Positions 1 to 10,300 of a DNA stretch of 64,000 nt are shown piece after piece. The stretch is taken from positions 29,988,776-30,052,775 of the forward strand of contig NC_087069.1 of the NCBI RefSeq assembly GCF_963678635.1, in the 5' to 3' direction. How positions within the stretch are numbered: the stretch's first letter is position 1; the number at the start of each line of letters is the position of its first letter. A program made the translations under genes and the position numbers. A model generated the notes under the pieces. It was given only the letters and a program-made list of their open reading frames with translations, was not told the DNA's origin and searched no databases. Origin of the DNA: Symsagittifera roscoffensis. Its lineage: Eukaryota > Xenacoelomorpha > Acoela > Convolutidae.

Positions 1-236
1 TCGGATTTCGATTTGACCAGTGTCAAGACCTGTTGAGCCAATTGGTCATCCCAGCTGTATGGCTTGAGTCCTGCATTTGCTCTGTGAATATTATGTAGCA
101 TTGTCATCTCGTCTTTTAGACTATAGTTAGTTGCAGTCGTAGTTGATGCAGTCCCAAAGCCGCTGCTGGATTGTGACCTTGCAGCCAGACATACATAAAG
201 AGTGAGTATCGACATTGCAATAGCAAAAAGCTTCAT
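1..236 (-). CDS. Secreted CAP/SCP-domain protein, first exon (partial)
   Basis: The minus strand opens with ATG at 236-234. It encodes a 20-odd residue hydrophobic signal peptide (MKLFAIAMSILTLYVCLAA), a Ser/Thr-rich linker, then the start of a CAP (CRISP/antigen 5/PR-1) domain: LHNIHRANAGLKPYSWDDQL. The H-N-x-H-R and W-D-x-x-L-A-Q pattern is the hallmark N-terminal helix of the family. CAP proteins are secreted cysteine-rich proteins with varied roles; the specific role cannot be told from this piece. After LAQQ the reading (VLTLVKSKS) no longer resembles the family and a CAG/GTCTTG junction sits at 30/29, so the exon probably ends at 30 and the remainder lies outside the window. The frame is open to the edge either way. 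Confidence 0.8.
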   Translation of the reverse strand, partial: MKLFAIAMSILTLYVCLAARSQSSSGFGTASTTTATNYSLKDEMTMLHNIHRANAGLKPYSWDDQLAQQVLTLVKSKS

Positions 237-1129
237 TTTTATCTCTAGGAATGTTTGATTTGCTATATGACGGGGGAGCAGAAGTAACTGTTAACACTTA
301 ATTGTAAAGTCAAGAAATAGGATCAAACTCAACTAATAATTGACTCTTAACTGTATTGTAACGCGCGTCATAAAATATATGACTTTTGCTTTGGTGGTTT
401 CAAATAAATCAATATGACATTAGCAAAATTAAGGTAACATTTGTTCTGGACATCGATGGTGTGTAGAAATTTGTTTCATTTTGGAGTGTGTTTTAAACAC
501 AAAACAGGTACCTAACTTAAACAGAGCTGAAATCGCATACGTTTTGATAAAAGACAAGTTGTACAACATCGAAGCCCGTTTAGTCTGGATTGCAGATGCA
601 ACAGAAGATTAAAAGTTATCAATAAGCCAACAGAAAACAGTCCTTGATTCGCTTCAGCTGTAAGATTCGCTTCAGATCGTTGCTACTTAAGGCCGACACT
701 CCCTTGCAAGATGCAAGATGTTATTTAACTCATGAAAGCTGGAACAGCGTGAGGCGACAATTAGTCGCAAGCGACGATTGGTCACAAGCGACTATTCGCA
801 GCATTTTTAAAAGGCAACAATCTGTCAAAACAAAAAACTAGCATGACTGCAAGGCGTGCGTTTCTGTGGCGGAAAATGACCACAATCAGTGGGAAAAAGT
901 TATGTCCCCTCAAATAGGTTAATTTATTAAATGAAAGTTTATGTAACGCGAATTTATGTAACGAGCTTCAAATTTCATTTGATATCAGTTTTCCTGCTAG
1001 TTAAACAAGGAAACAGCGATTTTTAACAAAAAATCGCGTAAACGTGTGGGACAACAGTAGGCTTATTTTATTGAAAGGGAGGGTCTTTTTTGGTTTGAAC
1101 ATAGTGCAAAAGAGCCGAATCTGTCGTCA
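237..1129. other. Intergenic, no gene seen
   Basis: AT-rich upstream flank of the CAP gene. The only structure noticed is a cluster of GTCGC/GCGAC words near 750-800 that resembles the palindromic repeats at 4.7 and 5.5 kb. No coding region with a recognisable domain was found. Confidence 0.5.
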
Positions 1130-3815
1130 TTGTCTATTTCTAAGTGGCATGCAACGTTTTCACAAGATAGTTGTGAAACTTTGAAGAAAAATACAGATCA
1201 AGCAGTGAAAGGCATGGTTGTTTCCGGTTCATTGGCAACCGATAAATGTACTACGTGTTCAGAATGCAAGATATTTACGTCTGACATATCTTAAAACCCT
1301 CAAGTTAGGGCAACCCGAAAAATTCAACTAGTTCTGAGTGATGTTTGTGGAGCTTTTCCGGAATCATTGCATGAAAACAAACATGCACTATCTTTTAATG
1401 TTGATTTTTTAAGATATGCAACGGTATATTTTATGGCCTCTAAAGGCGTTTTGTAAGACTGTAGTATACAAGAAATCGTGTAGTAACAACTGCTAATAAT
1501 GATGATAAAACACCCTGCCAGATGTTTTTTGGAAAGCAACCCAGTGTTTATCCTTTAAAATTTTTTTGTTTGCTTATGTATATTTATGTATATCAAAATT
1601 TGAATCCCACCAGCGCAAATTACTATCCAAAGGCAAAAAGCAATTTTTACTGGTTATGTAGTACCTGTCCCGCATATATTTTATATGATTTTTTGGAACC
1701 GAAATTTAATCGCTCTCGTAATGTGACATTTCAAGAAGAACAATTCCCAGGTCTCGGTAACGGATCAAGGCCTGCTATTGTTTTGCCTTTTCCGGGCATC
1801 GACCCACTGAGGGCTGTCACAGATTCAGTGGGGACCAATAATGCACAAACAGGTGCAACTGATGCAAAAAAAGGTTTGCTTACTCTTGAACAGCCGTCCG
1901 TTATCCGTGACAGGGGGAGCTGCTATCTACCACTAATCATACTTCTCAAAGAGTGTTTTCAGCATCTAACCTCATGATGTGCAAACGGAGATTCAAGATA
2001 TACCAAGCTATTTGAATACACGTGAAAGTTACACAACTCTCGATGAAATTGATATATCTGATGCTATTGAGTCTTCTCCTCACAATTCAACTGCAGACAA
2101 TCTGCAAAATACCTCCCCCACTCCTGACATTTCGATACACTGTTTTAACCACAAACTCTACATCATCTGAATCACAAGAACAATCTGTGAAAGATGAAAA
2201 AGGTTCTACAGCTTTGGGACGTTCCTAAGACTAATAGAACTAAACGGATCATTCTAAAACCAGCATGGCACTACATTTATGATTCTTCTTCTGATGAAAT
2301 CTATAACTTTGCAATGGCTGCTATTATCAATGGCAACGTTCCATTCAATTATGAGGAAGCAATTTTGTCAGCTGATGCTGAAAATGGCAAGCTGCAATAC
2401 GAACCGAATTCAATAGTTTTGTGGCCTTACCTTCTGGAAAACCATTAACAAAAGGCAAATGGGTTTTTGATAAAAAGCGTAAAAGCGATGGTTCAGGTGA
2501 ACAATTTAGGGCATGTTATATGGCTAAGGGATTGAGTCAAACTTATGGACAAATGTATCCTGACACTTTTTCACCTTCTATTGGTACGACAGTTATTCGC
2601 TCATTATTTGCTATTGCAGCACATCATGGTTTAAAAATGCGACATACTGATGCCAAAACAGCTATTTTGAATTCTTCTTTAGAGGACGAAAATTTCAACA
2701 AGCTGGATTGTGGTTTGGCGTCTGGTGAACGCATTGTATGCAAGCTCAATAAATGATTTACGGTTTAAAACAAGCAAGTTGAGCTTGAAATCAGTTTCTA
2801 ACAATCATTTTAACAGAACTTGGATACTATAGAAGCTCTGTAGATACCTGTTTATTCTATCATCGTTAAAAATTGAGTTTCATTGCTGTGTATGTTGATG
2901 ACATAAAATTTTTCGATGTTGACGAAGTTTCAGTACAGGAGCTGCTTGCAAAACGTGGCCAGCGGATTCGTATTGAAGATGGGGGAGTTCCCGAATGGTT
3001 TTTGGGAAAAAATTCACCATGGTGAAAAACTAACAATACTTTCTCAAAAAAGATATATCAAAAATTTAATCGAAAAATGGAATATGCAAATTCGCAAGCC
3101 GGTTTATGAACCTGTAGTTATATCTGAAAATGTAACTGATGATGGAAGTCTAACATATCATTCCCTTCTTCAGCAGTTAGTGGGGGCGTTTTTTTTAACT
3201 GTAACCACTAGGCCAGATATTGCTTTTGCAGTAAATTTACTCTCTCAAGCGTGCAAAAGTCTAACACTGCAAGATCTTATTGCAGCAAAAGAGTACTACG
3301 CTATTTAAATGGCACGATCTATTCCTTACTTATTCACGGCATGATAATTGTCCAGGTATTTTTGCGTACAGTGATGCCGACTGGGCAAGCGATGTAAAGA
3401 CCAGAAATTCTGTATTTGGCATGGTTAATAAATTAAATGCGTCGGACTCATGTGTACTTTGTGAACTGCTAAACAACATTCGGTATCATTATCTACTTAT
3501 GAATCGAAATATTTGGTTCTATCAGCGTTGGCTCAGAAAGATTTTTCCTGAAACATTTATTGAGAGTGTTAACTATAAATTTCTTCTCCCTATTTTGTTT
3601 AGTGACAACCTGTTTTTTGAAGCTGTTTCTGTGTATCTCATGAAACAGCTTCAAGATTGAGAGCCAAACACATCGACATAGAAGTTTGTTTTGTTCGGGA
3701 ACAACTCCGCTCTGGTAAGATGTCGTTAAAAAATCTTCCTAACACAATTATGGTTGCGGATATTCTGACAAACGGACTTCCACGTATTCAATTGGCGCAC
3801 ATTTGCAAGTTTTGA
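1130..3815 (+). pseudogene. Degenerate Copia-type pol polyprotein
   Basis: Pieces in Ty1/Copia order can be read through several frameshifts and stops. 1130-1290 is a GAG-pre-integrase zinc region (SKWHATF, then C-T-T-C). About 1320-1450 is the integrase start (LVLSDVCGAFPES). 1660-1760 is the integrase C-terminal segment (FNRSRNVTF). 2230-2450 is the linker to RT (INGNVPFNYEEA, SADAE). 2430-2760 is reverse transcriptase (KWVFDKKR, FSPSIGTTVIRSLFAIAAHH, DAKTAILN). 2880-2910 is the catalytic strand (AVYVDDIKFF). 3040-3290 contains TTRPDIAFAVNLLSQ, and 3300-3810 is RNase H (YSDADWASD, then RAKHIDIEVCFVREQL and ADILTNGLP). The element made a polyprotein for retrotransposition; it is now dead. 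No flanking LTRs were recognised. Confidence 0.9.
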
Positions 3816-4715
3816 GATGGGAAAGTTGAAATACTTGTCTGTGATTGGACAATTTTAGGTCATTGCTGTTTGTTTTGTTGTTTTGAACCAAAAGACTCTA
3901 AACGAAACTGTAATTGCTATATTCGAGAAAGGAGTGAAACAAAATTGACTGATGACTTCTTATTTTTTAAATTGACATTAAAGTATTGCGGTTAAGCAAA
4001 GATTGTTGATTTTGACTGAAACCTTTTTAATGGAAAACAAATGATAAGAAAGTTTTTTTATTTTCAAACATCGAGACGTATTATTATAAGACTCGGGACA
4101 ATTGGCGCAAAACTCAAGAGATTGGATTAATATCAGTGAATCGAGAAGACAAAAAATACGCATGCTTGTAGTTTTGGCACTGATACCTGAGCTCGACTTT
4201 GAAATCGGCATGACTGCTTAGTGCTCTGAAGTTCCCGACCAAAGTGACGAGTCCCCCGTAATTTATTACGTCCGTTAATTTGAATAAACTTGGTTGGAAC
4301 TACCCTTCGAGGACTCAGAGAGATTGGGCGATTCCCTATTTTTCTCTGGAAATCAGAAACACAAAAAAAATGGAGGACAGAAAACCAACAATTTGATGGA
4401 GGAATGGCATGAGACCTCTCAGTTGGGGATAGGTTGTGCTCACCCAAACATTCACAAACCTATACATTTCCTGAGAAAAAAAGTCTGTCGGAGAATAAAT
4501 CGGCAATAACAATTTCCAGAGAAAGTGCCGCCAAGGTGGCAAATTAAAAAAAGTCAAGCCCGATTAGGTGAATTCCTTAAACATTTTAGTAACACTTATA
4601 TTCTCAAGCAGCTTGATGGTCTCTCATTCAATTTCGATTTTTAGTTTCTTTGTTTTTTAATTTAACCCTTTCATCTATTTTCTTTCAATCTGATCAAAGC
4701 TTTCACCGCTACTAG
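3816..4715. other. Intergenic, nothing recognised
   Basis: Sequence between the Copia remnant and the repeat cluster. Overlapping open frames on both strands at 4130-4560 show no known domain and I do not call them genes. It might hold the decayed Copia 3' end, but no second LTR copy was found to prove it. Confidence 0.4.
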
Positions 4716-4757
4716 TTGTCGCGTGCTACGAGTAGTCGCGTGCTGCGAATAGTCGCC
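4716..4757. repeat. GTCGCGTGCTRCGA short tandem repeats
   Basis: Three successive GTCGC words with GTGCTACGA/GTGCTGCGA spacers. They resemble the GTCGC words near 750-800 and the 17-bp palindromic repeat at 5512. Confidence 0.6.
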
Positions 4758-4776
4758 TTTTATAAATGATACGATT

Positions 4777-4893
4777 CCCGGGTCGAGATCCCGCTCAAAA
4801 ACCGCTCAAGATTTGAGCGGTTTTCCAGCAAGATTTGAGCGGTTTGAGCGGTTTGGGCGGTTTTTGAGCGGTCTTCCCGGGTCGAGGTCCCAG
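4777..4893. repeat. GAGCGG repeat flanked by CCCGGGTCGAG
   Basis: A block of repeated TTTGAGCGGTTT words in both orientations, bounded on each side by CCCGGGTCGAGRTCCC. Another copy of the boundary followed by CCGCTCAAG lies at 5080-5113. The same vocabulary forms the centre of the foldback element at 17.6-18.7 kb. Confidence 0.65.
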
Positions 4894-4895
4894 AC

Positions 4896-4975
4896 TCATG
4901 TCCATACTTTCGCGACAAAACTTTGGCATGTCCAGACTCTCGCGACCAAGAGTTGCCATTTCCAGACTTTCGCGA
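4896..4975. repeat. Three imperfect repeats of TGTCCAGACTTTCGCGAC
   Basis: An approximately 25-bp unit reading TGTCC(A)TACTTTCGCGAC, TGTCCAGACTCTCGCGAC and TTTCCAGACTTTCGCGAC, separated by short spacers. It is not part of a coding frame that I recognise. Confidence 0.6.
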
Positions 4976-5205
4976 CCCTCAAAGTCTGAGCCATTCGTTT
5001 TGCGTCAACTCACGAAAGCAGGTAAAATCATTTGCTTTGAAAAAACTTCTTGTTGTTCCTGAAACTAAATCAAAACCAAACCCGGGTCGAGATCCCGCTC
5101 AAAAACCGCTCAAGAGTACAATTTGCATGAATTAGAATGCAGAGTATTCAGTATTCATTGTGGTGCGTAATTTATATTGGCTTCGCTGCGCGCCACTAGT
5201 ATCAG

Positions 5206-5278
5206 GGCAGCATGGCCTAACGGATAAGGCGTCTGACTTCTAATCAGAAGATTGGGGGTTCGAATCCCACTGTGGTCG
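5206..5278 (+). tRNA. tRNA-Arg (UCU)
   Basis: 73 nucleotides fold as a cloverleaf. The D arm contains TGGCCTAACGGATAAGG. The anticodon stem CTGAC/ATCAG (with flanking pairs) encloses loop TTCTAAT, giving anticodon TCT. The T arm GGGGG-TTCGAAT-CCCAC carries a B box, and the discriminator is G. Internal A and B boxes suit Pol III, and a T5 run follows at once. The acceptor stem has two G-U pairs and one A4:G69 mismatch, so it may be a weakened copy. From memory, the D and anticodon regions look more like a metazoan tRNA-Arg(CCG) body than the usual Arg(UCU) body. It lies inside a cluster of foldback-type repeats. Confidence 0.85.
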
Positions 5279-5280
5279 AC

Positions 5281-5285
5281 TTTTT
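5281..5285 (+). terminator. Pol III T-run terminator of the tRNA
   Basis: TTTTT begins two bases after the end of the tRNA, followed by A and another T run; this is the standard Pol III stop. Confidence 0.8.
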
Positions 5286-5288
5286 ATT

Positions 5289-5506
5289 TTTAAATCTTGC
5301 GCGGTTTTTGAGCGGTTTTTTTAGATAAACCGCTCAAAACCGTTCAAATCTTGCGCGGTTTTTGAGCGGTTTTTTTTAGATAAACCGTTCAAAAACCGCT
5401 CAAACCGCTCATTTTGAAGCAAGATTTTGAGCGTAATTGTCTAAAAAAAGCGCTCAAACCGCTCAAATCTTGCTTCAAATTAGGTGAAAAATCTCGACTC
5501 GGGTTG
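5289..5506. repeat. GAGCGG foldback-type repeat
   Basis: Inverted and direct copies of CTTGCGCGGTTTTTGAGCGG and its complement. From about 5413 to 5500 it matches the right arm of the foldback element at 18.25-18.34 kb (GAAGCA..TTTTGAGCG...CCGCTCAAAT..TTGCTTCAA.TTAGGTGAAAAATC then GACTCGGGT). It looks like a solo or partial copy of that element. Confidence 0.7.
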
Positions 5507-5511
5507 GTCAG

Positions 5512-5562
5512 TTGCGACAAATTGTCGCTTGCGACAAATTGTCGCTTGCGACAAATTGTCGC
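5512..5562. repeat. 17-bp palindromic unit x3 (TTGCGACAAATTGTCGC)
   Basis: Three exact tandem copies. Each contains GCGACAA-A-TTGTCGC, a 7+1+7 palindrome, so the array can form several alternative hairpins. Confidence 0.85.
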
Positions 5563-6420
5563 CATGCCCTGGAACAGGACGAGATAGATGTACTAGTACT
5601 TCCCGAACTGGAGGAAGGCTGTGTGTGCAGATACAGAGGAAGCCTAAAATTGATACAGTCATTAGTCATTGATTGAAGAAAAGAGACCAATAGAACACAA
5701 AAGCTAAAACTATAAAAGTGTATGAGCAATCACCAAAATCCGACCTCAAACACCCAACCCGACTCTTTTGAGCGTACTATGAGCCTACTGCAGTTAAACA
5801 GTTACCTTTTTTATAAAACAAAAATAAGACAAACGTATATGGACAAAGAATACTTTTTTCCCAACCGAAAAACGGGCGGTTCAATTTTCATTAAAAAAAG
5901 ATTGTGGAAAAAAATTCTGCTTGTTTTACTAGTTCTAAAGCTCCTACAAAGGATAATTTTCAACTCTGATGCTTAGTAAATGCATGAGTTACACAGAAGA
6001 CGAAAACGATAATTTCCCGGTCCGAACAGATTGTACCTCAACAAAATCAAACAAAATTGTACCTCAGATGAGAAAAGTTAAGATTAGAACTTCTAAATTT
6101 CAAAAGATCCGATTGAACGTAATATATTTAACCAGTGTTTCCATCTCGGAAAACAATGCCTGAATGAGAAACAAACTGGAACAGATTAATACGTGCACGG
6201 TCGTTATCTTGAATATTGTGACAAAGAAAACTAATTCAAGACGTTTTTACTAGAAAAAAAATCACTTTCAAAATTAAAATTATTCAAAAAATGATTAAAA
6301 TGTTTCATAAAGCTGTTTTTCAGGGCCTATAAAACGCATCACTTTAGGCAAATTGATCTATGATGTCTGAATCAAAATTCCAAGTCATCGCCAGGTAAAG
6401 ATACAAGATTGTTGGGGCAG
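5563..6420. other. Intergenic; one unrecognised 84-codon frame
   Basis: An open frame at 5722-5976 (plus) encodes a protein with a basic, leucine-rich hydrophobic tail but no family I recognise. Nothing else is visible, so I do not call a gene. Confidence 0.35.
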
Positions 6421-6811
6421 TGAGTTAGATCTTTTGGTCTTAACTCATAGACTAATTTCAGATAAGGTATACCGTCTGTTCGTCACGCTATCTTATTTTC
6501 GGTCGGATAGATTCGTGCAACTTCTTAGTCTAATACCAATCTTAATCTTACTCTTATCTCTTCTAGTCTCAATAGATCTGGTGTATATTAGTATTTGCGA
6601 GGCTAGATATCAAGAGCTGTAACAAGAAAAAACAACTGTTTTCTAAGTTAAATTCATTCTGTTCTGCTGCTGAAACTATGAGTAATTTCAGCCTTCCAAA
6701 CTTCTGTAAAGGTTAGTTATGGATCATGATTGGTTAGCTCGAAGTATTCTACAGAGATAGTCTTATCAATAATATAATTGAATAGAAATACTAGTTTTCA
6801 GGCAGGTTCCA
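6421..6811 (-). repeat. LTR (3' LTR of the minus-strand element)
   Basis: 391 bp, TG...CA. It matches 16395-16785 along its length, for example the shared CTGTTCGTCACGCTATC and GTTAGTTATGGATCATGATT. Confidence 0.85.
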
Positions 6812-9800
6812 CTCATCCGCGCTTCAGAGAGTTTTTGAGTTTGTTCTTTAAGAGGTTTGGAAGGAGAAGTTTCTTAATTTTTTGGAGTAGATTTTTTATA
6901 GCATGAATGTACGTGAAAGGAACAGTTGCTCGTGTTGTGGATTGGTTGCATTCATGGAGAGGGAAGGAGTGGAGTTGCAGTTTTTCGAATCGAGTTGCAG
7001 TTCTTGTCAGAAGTGGGTTTTGGGTATCGTAATCAAGTTGAGAGATCGTTTGAAGTTTGCAGAATTTTTACAATGACGTGTTGATTTCGTTCAGTACAGC
7101 GAAACTGCGTGCATTCTTATCTATTCGTCGAATAGTGAGATAAGGTTTGACTTCTCTGTGTAAAGCGCCAAGTGACTAGTATTTGTATTGAGTTCGACAT
7201 TGAACTGGCCATTGTTCTTGTTCAATAGGTATCTTTGCTTCGATGTTGGTTCCATACTTCAAATCCTGCGATGATTGTGACTACGGCAACAAACCAATAA
7301 ATTTGCCATTCCGGAGTCGGAATGTCATCAAGTTTCATCTATGTTTGCTCCTCGTTCTTTTTGCTCTATTTTTTGCTCAATTTTAAATCTGCATCTGGTT
7401 AGTTAAATCTTTTTTTTAATTATGACTGTTGTTAAATGTTTTCACAACAGCGTTTCATAAAACTTGGTTATTTTAAAGAGTAGCTCACCCTAGAGCTACT
7501 CTCGTCAAAAAAAATGAGTGCGTCGTATGCGTGGTGAAGCGCAGTGGACCAGGCCGGCCTTAGAGCATGCTCAGGACGTCCATTAATGGTGGGTTAGACC
7601 AGTTGTTGAAGTATTGTTTCACCGTCTCTTTGAGCAAAGTCTATTTTCGTGGTCATCCTTTTGCTCTTTTTCATCAGATGTTTTTCTCTTTTGTTTTTTC
7701 GGTTGTGTCCTTTTTTCCAAAACCAGATTGCTTTGTTTTTTATAATTTTTTCCTTGTATTTGTGTTTCAATTTTAAATGAAACTTTATAGCGAGTTCCAA
7801 AGAATTATTGTATCCAGTTTTGGTCTGGGTTTAATCTGGTTTGGGTACCATGAGACTTTCTCGTAGATGCAGTTCGTTTAGTGGCATTAGTAAGCTGCGT
7901 TGGTTAGTTTAAGCTTTATTTATAATTCCTCCCAACCGTGTTTAAGGAAAGTTTGAAAAGCGTGAAAAAGTTTAAGTTGTTATTAGTTAGTTTGTAGAAG
8001 TAGAAACTCATGTATCAAACATTTCTACGGGGGCGAGTTACTCCTCAAGTTATGTGGAAAAAGTGCATGAAATGTGGGCAAGTGAATTATAAAATTTCAA
8101 ACTTCATAAAAGAAGCACACATAAAAAGGTTCGTAATCATTAATTTGCTTTTCATTATTAATTTAGTACTTCATATTTGAGTCTTACAACATTGATATTA
8201 AGTTATTGCTCTTTTATTGAAATTATTTCACTATTATAATTAATGATAAGTAGGTAGATTAAAAAATGAAAGTTTAAATAGAGTCTTATTTTTATTTTGT
8301 TTTCTTCTTTTAGAAGAATGACTGGTAAAATCTAAAAAGAAAAAGTGAAACAAAGGTTTAAAGTTGGTGAGTGGTTTGTTTATTTTTATAACTAATTTTA
8401 AAAATTCGTACTTACGAGGACTCTGGGTCGGAAAAAATCAAAGGGAAAGTTAGTTTTAATGGTGTCGGAGGTTATTAATAGCTTATTAAGCATGCGGATA
8501 ACGTTTTTAGTGCGAAGTAGTGACCAAAAAAATTCAAGCGCACGGATTATATTGATTTCTTTGGTGACAGCTTATGCGTTGGTAGCATTTCTTATATTCG
8601 AATACATAGAGTGGTGAATTTTTTTAGTGCAAGTATAGTACCAAAAGGTACTTTCTTCATAGTCTATCAAGTTGGAGCGGTTGCCTAATAAAAGGTATCC
8701 TGCATAAGGTAGTTTGAGTACTGCTAAACCGAGAGATTGTAAGATTTGTGTTTATTCTAGTTGACATAAATGATGTGGTGTTTCGAGTTTCTAAAGGGAT
8801 ATTTCTTGAAAGTTCTGCTCATTGTGTAGTCTAGTTTCATATCGAGATGAAAGTCATAGTGAATTGCGCCAAAAATTGTATTTGCTTCTTCGATAGTTTT
8901 TGTAGTCTAGTACTATCCTGGTAATCCCTTCAATGTTTCCATTGTTTTTGTAAAATGTTACCAAGATGAGAAATTTTTTCTTCTCTTTTTTGATTTGTAA
9001 CGCTCATATCAAGAATTGGGTTTGATCTTGTTCATCCAGGATTTATTTTATCAAAAATTATGGTTTATATGAAACGCTTTTTGTTAAATTTTGAAAATCT
9101 TGCGTGAATTTTAGCGAGTTGAAATGTGGTAAACGTGTTTTCAGGGAACCAAACTATATTTGCTTGTGTTCGTGTCGGAGATTGCAAATTTCTTGATAAT
9201 TCTTACAAGATAAGCGAGTTCTTTGATACAGATTTGTGTCGTCTTTTAAATCTCATGTTAATTGTACTTTTTCTAGATGCATTTTCCAGTCGAAAAACAT
9301 ATTTTCTTGGTATCCTCAGTTTTTTGTGTCGGCTTTACAATTTTAGGAGTTGTTTATTCCAATGTGAAGTATCCAGTTTTTCTAGTTTTTATGTACGTTA
9401 AACATCCATGTGCACCATGATAGTGGAATTTATCTTCAACTTGAACATGACCTTGACGTTGTTCAAGTTGTGCTTAATGTAAGGAACCTGGGAAAACTTT
9501 AGGTGGTCAATGGATTTCAAGAGAGAAATGTAGGTTTGGTTGATTGAATAAAAAGTTATAAATTGAGTACTAAAAATTAGAAAAATGGGGATTATGAATT
9601 ATTAAGGTCAGTTATGGGAAAAAAAATACAAAAAAGTGAAGAAAAAAACTGAAAGAAAGTTTGAAATAATTATTTTAATAATCTGTTAAACTGAGTTTGA
9701 AAGAAGCAATTGAAAATTGATTTGCTCAATCGAATTGTTTCTTTAATTTTTTGGATTTTCAACAAGTGGGGTTGAATTGCTTAGTGTTTTTTGTAAAGAG

Positions 9801-10300
9801 GGTTGGGTATGGAGTGTTTATGGTGAAGGAAAGTCTGGGTATTTGGGTATTAAATTCCTAATTTTTGTTTTAATTTGTGGGGTGATAAGGGAGTTTTTAA
9901 AGATAGCATATTCTTAGGCTGAGTGATCAGGTTATATTTTCTCTCTATGCCAAAATAATTTTTTCCTTTTGGTGATATTCGGATATAAATTGAGACAATA
10001 ATTGTGAGTTTTGTGTTGATTGAAAGAAGATGGTTGTAATTTTTATTCCATATTCATTTAAGTTGTCAAATATGAGGTTAGTGCTTATTTATAACCTGGA
10101 GGTCCTTTAGTTGAAGTTATAGACCTAGATCAAGTTGGAGTAATGTCGGCTAATAAAAGCGGTGGTTGTTGAATAAAAAAAGAGATGGTTTTAGTTGATT
10201 TGAACGTCGGGTTCTGAATTAATTTTTCTTGAGAAATAAAAAACGGATAAACGCTATGAAAGGTTTCTTTAAAAGAAAATAATAAATCTGTTTTGAAAAA
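6812..10300. other. Internal LTR-element region with no recognised gene
   Basis: Lies between the integrase C-terminus and the 3' LTR. Open frames are short (at most about 90 codons) on either strand and none resembles env, RT or RNase H. It may be a long untranslated region, a decayed envelope-like gene, or a later insertion. Confidence 0.5.

Noticed and set aside
4133-4557. Overlapping open frames on both strands
   Set aside because: No domain, no splice context and both strands equally open; not enough to call a gene.
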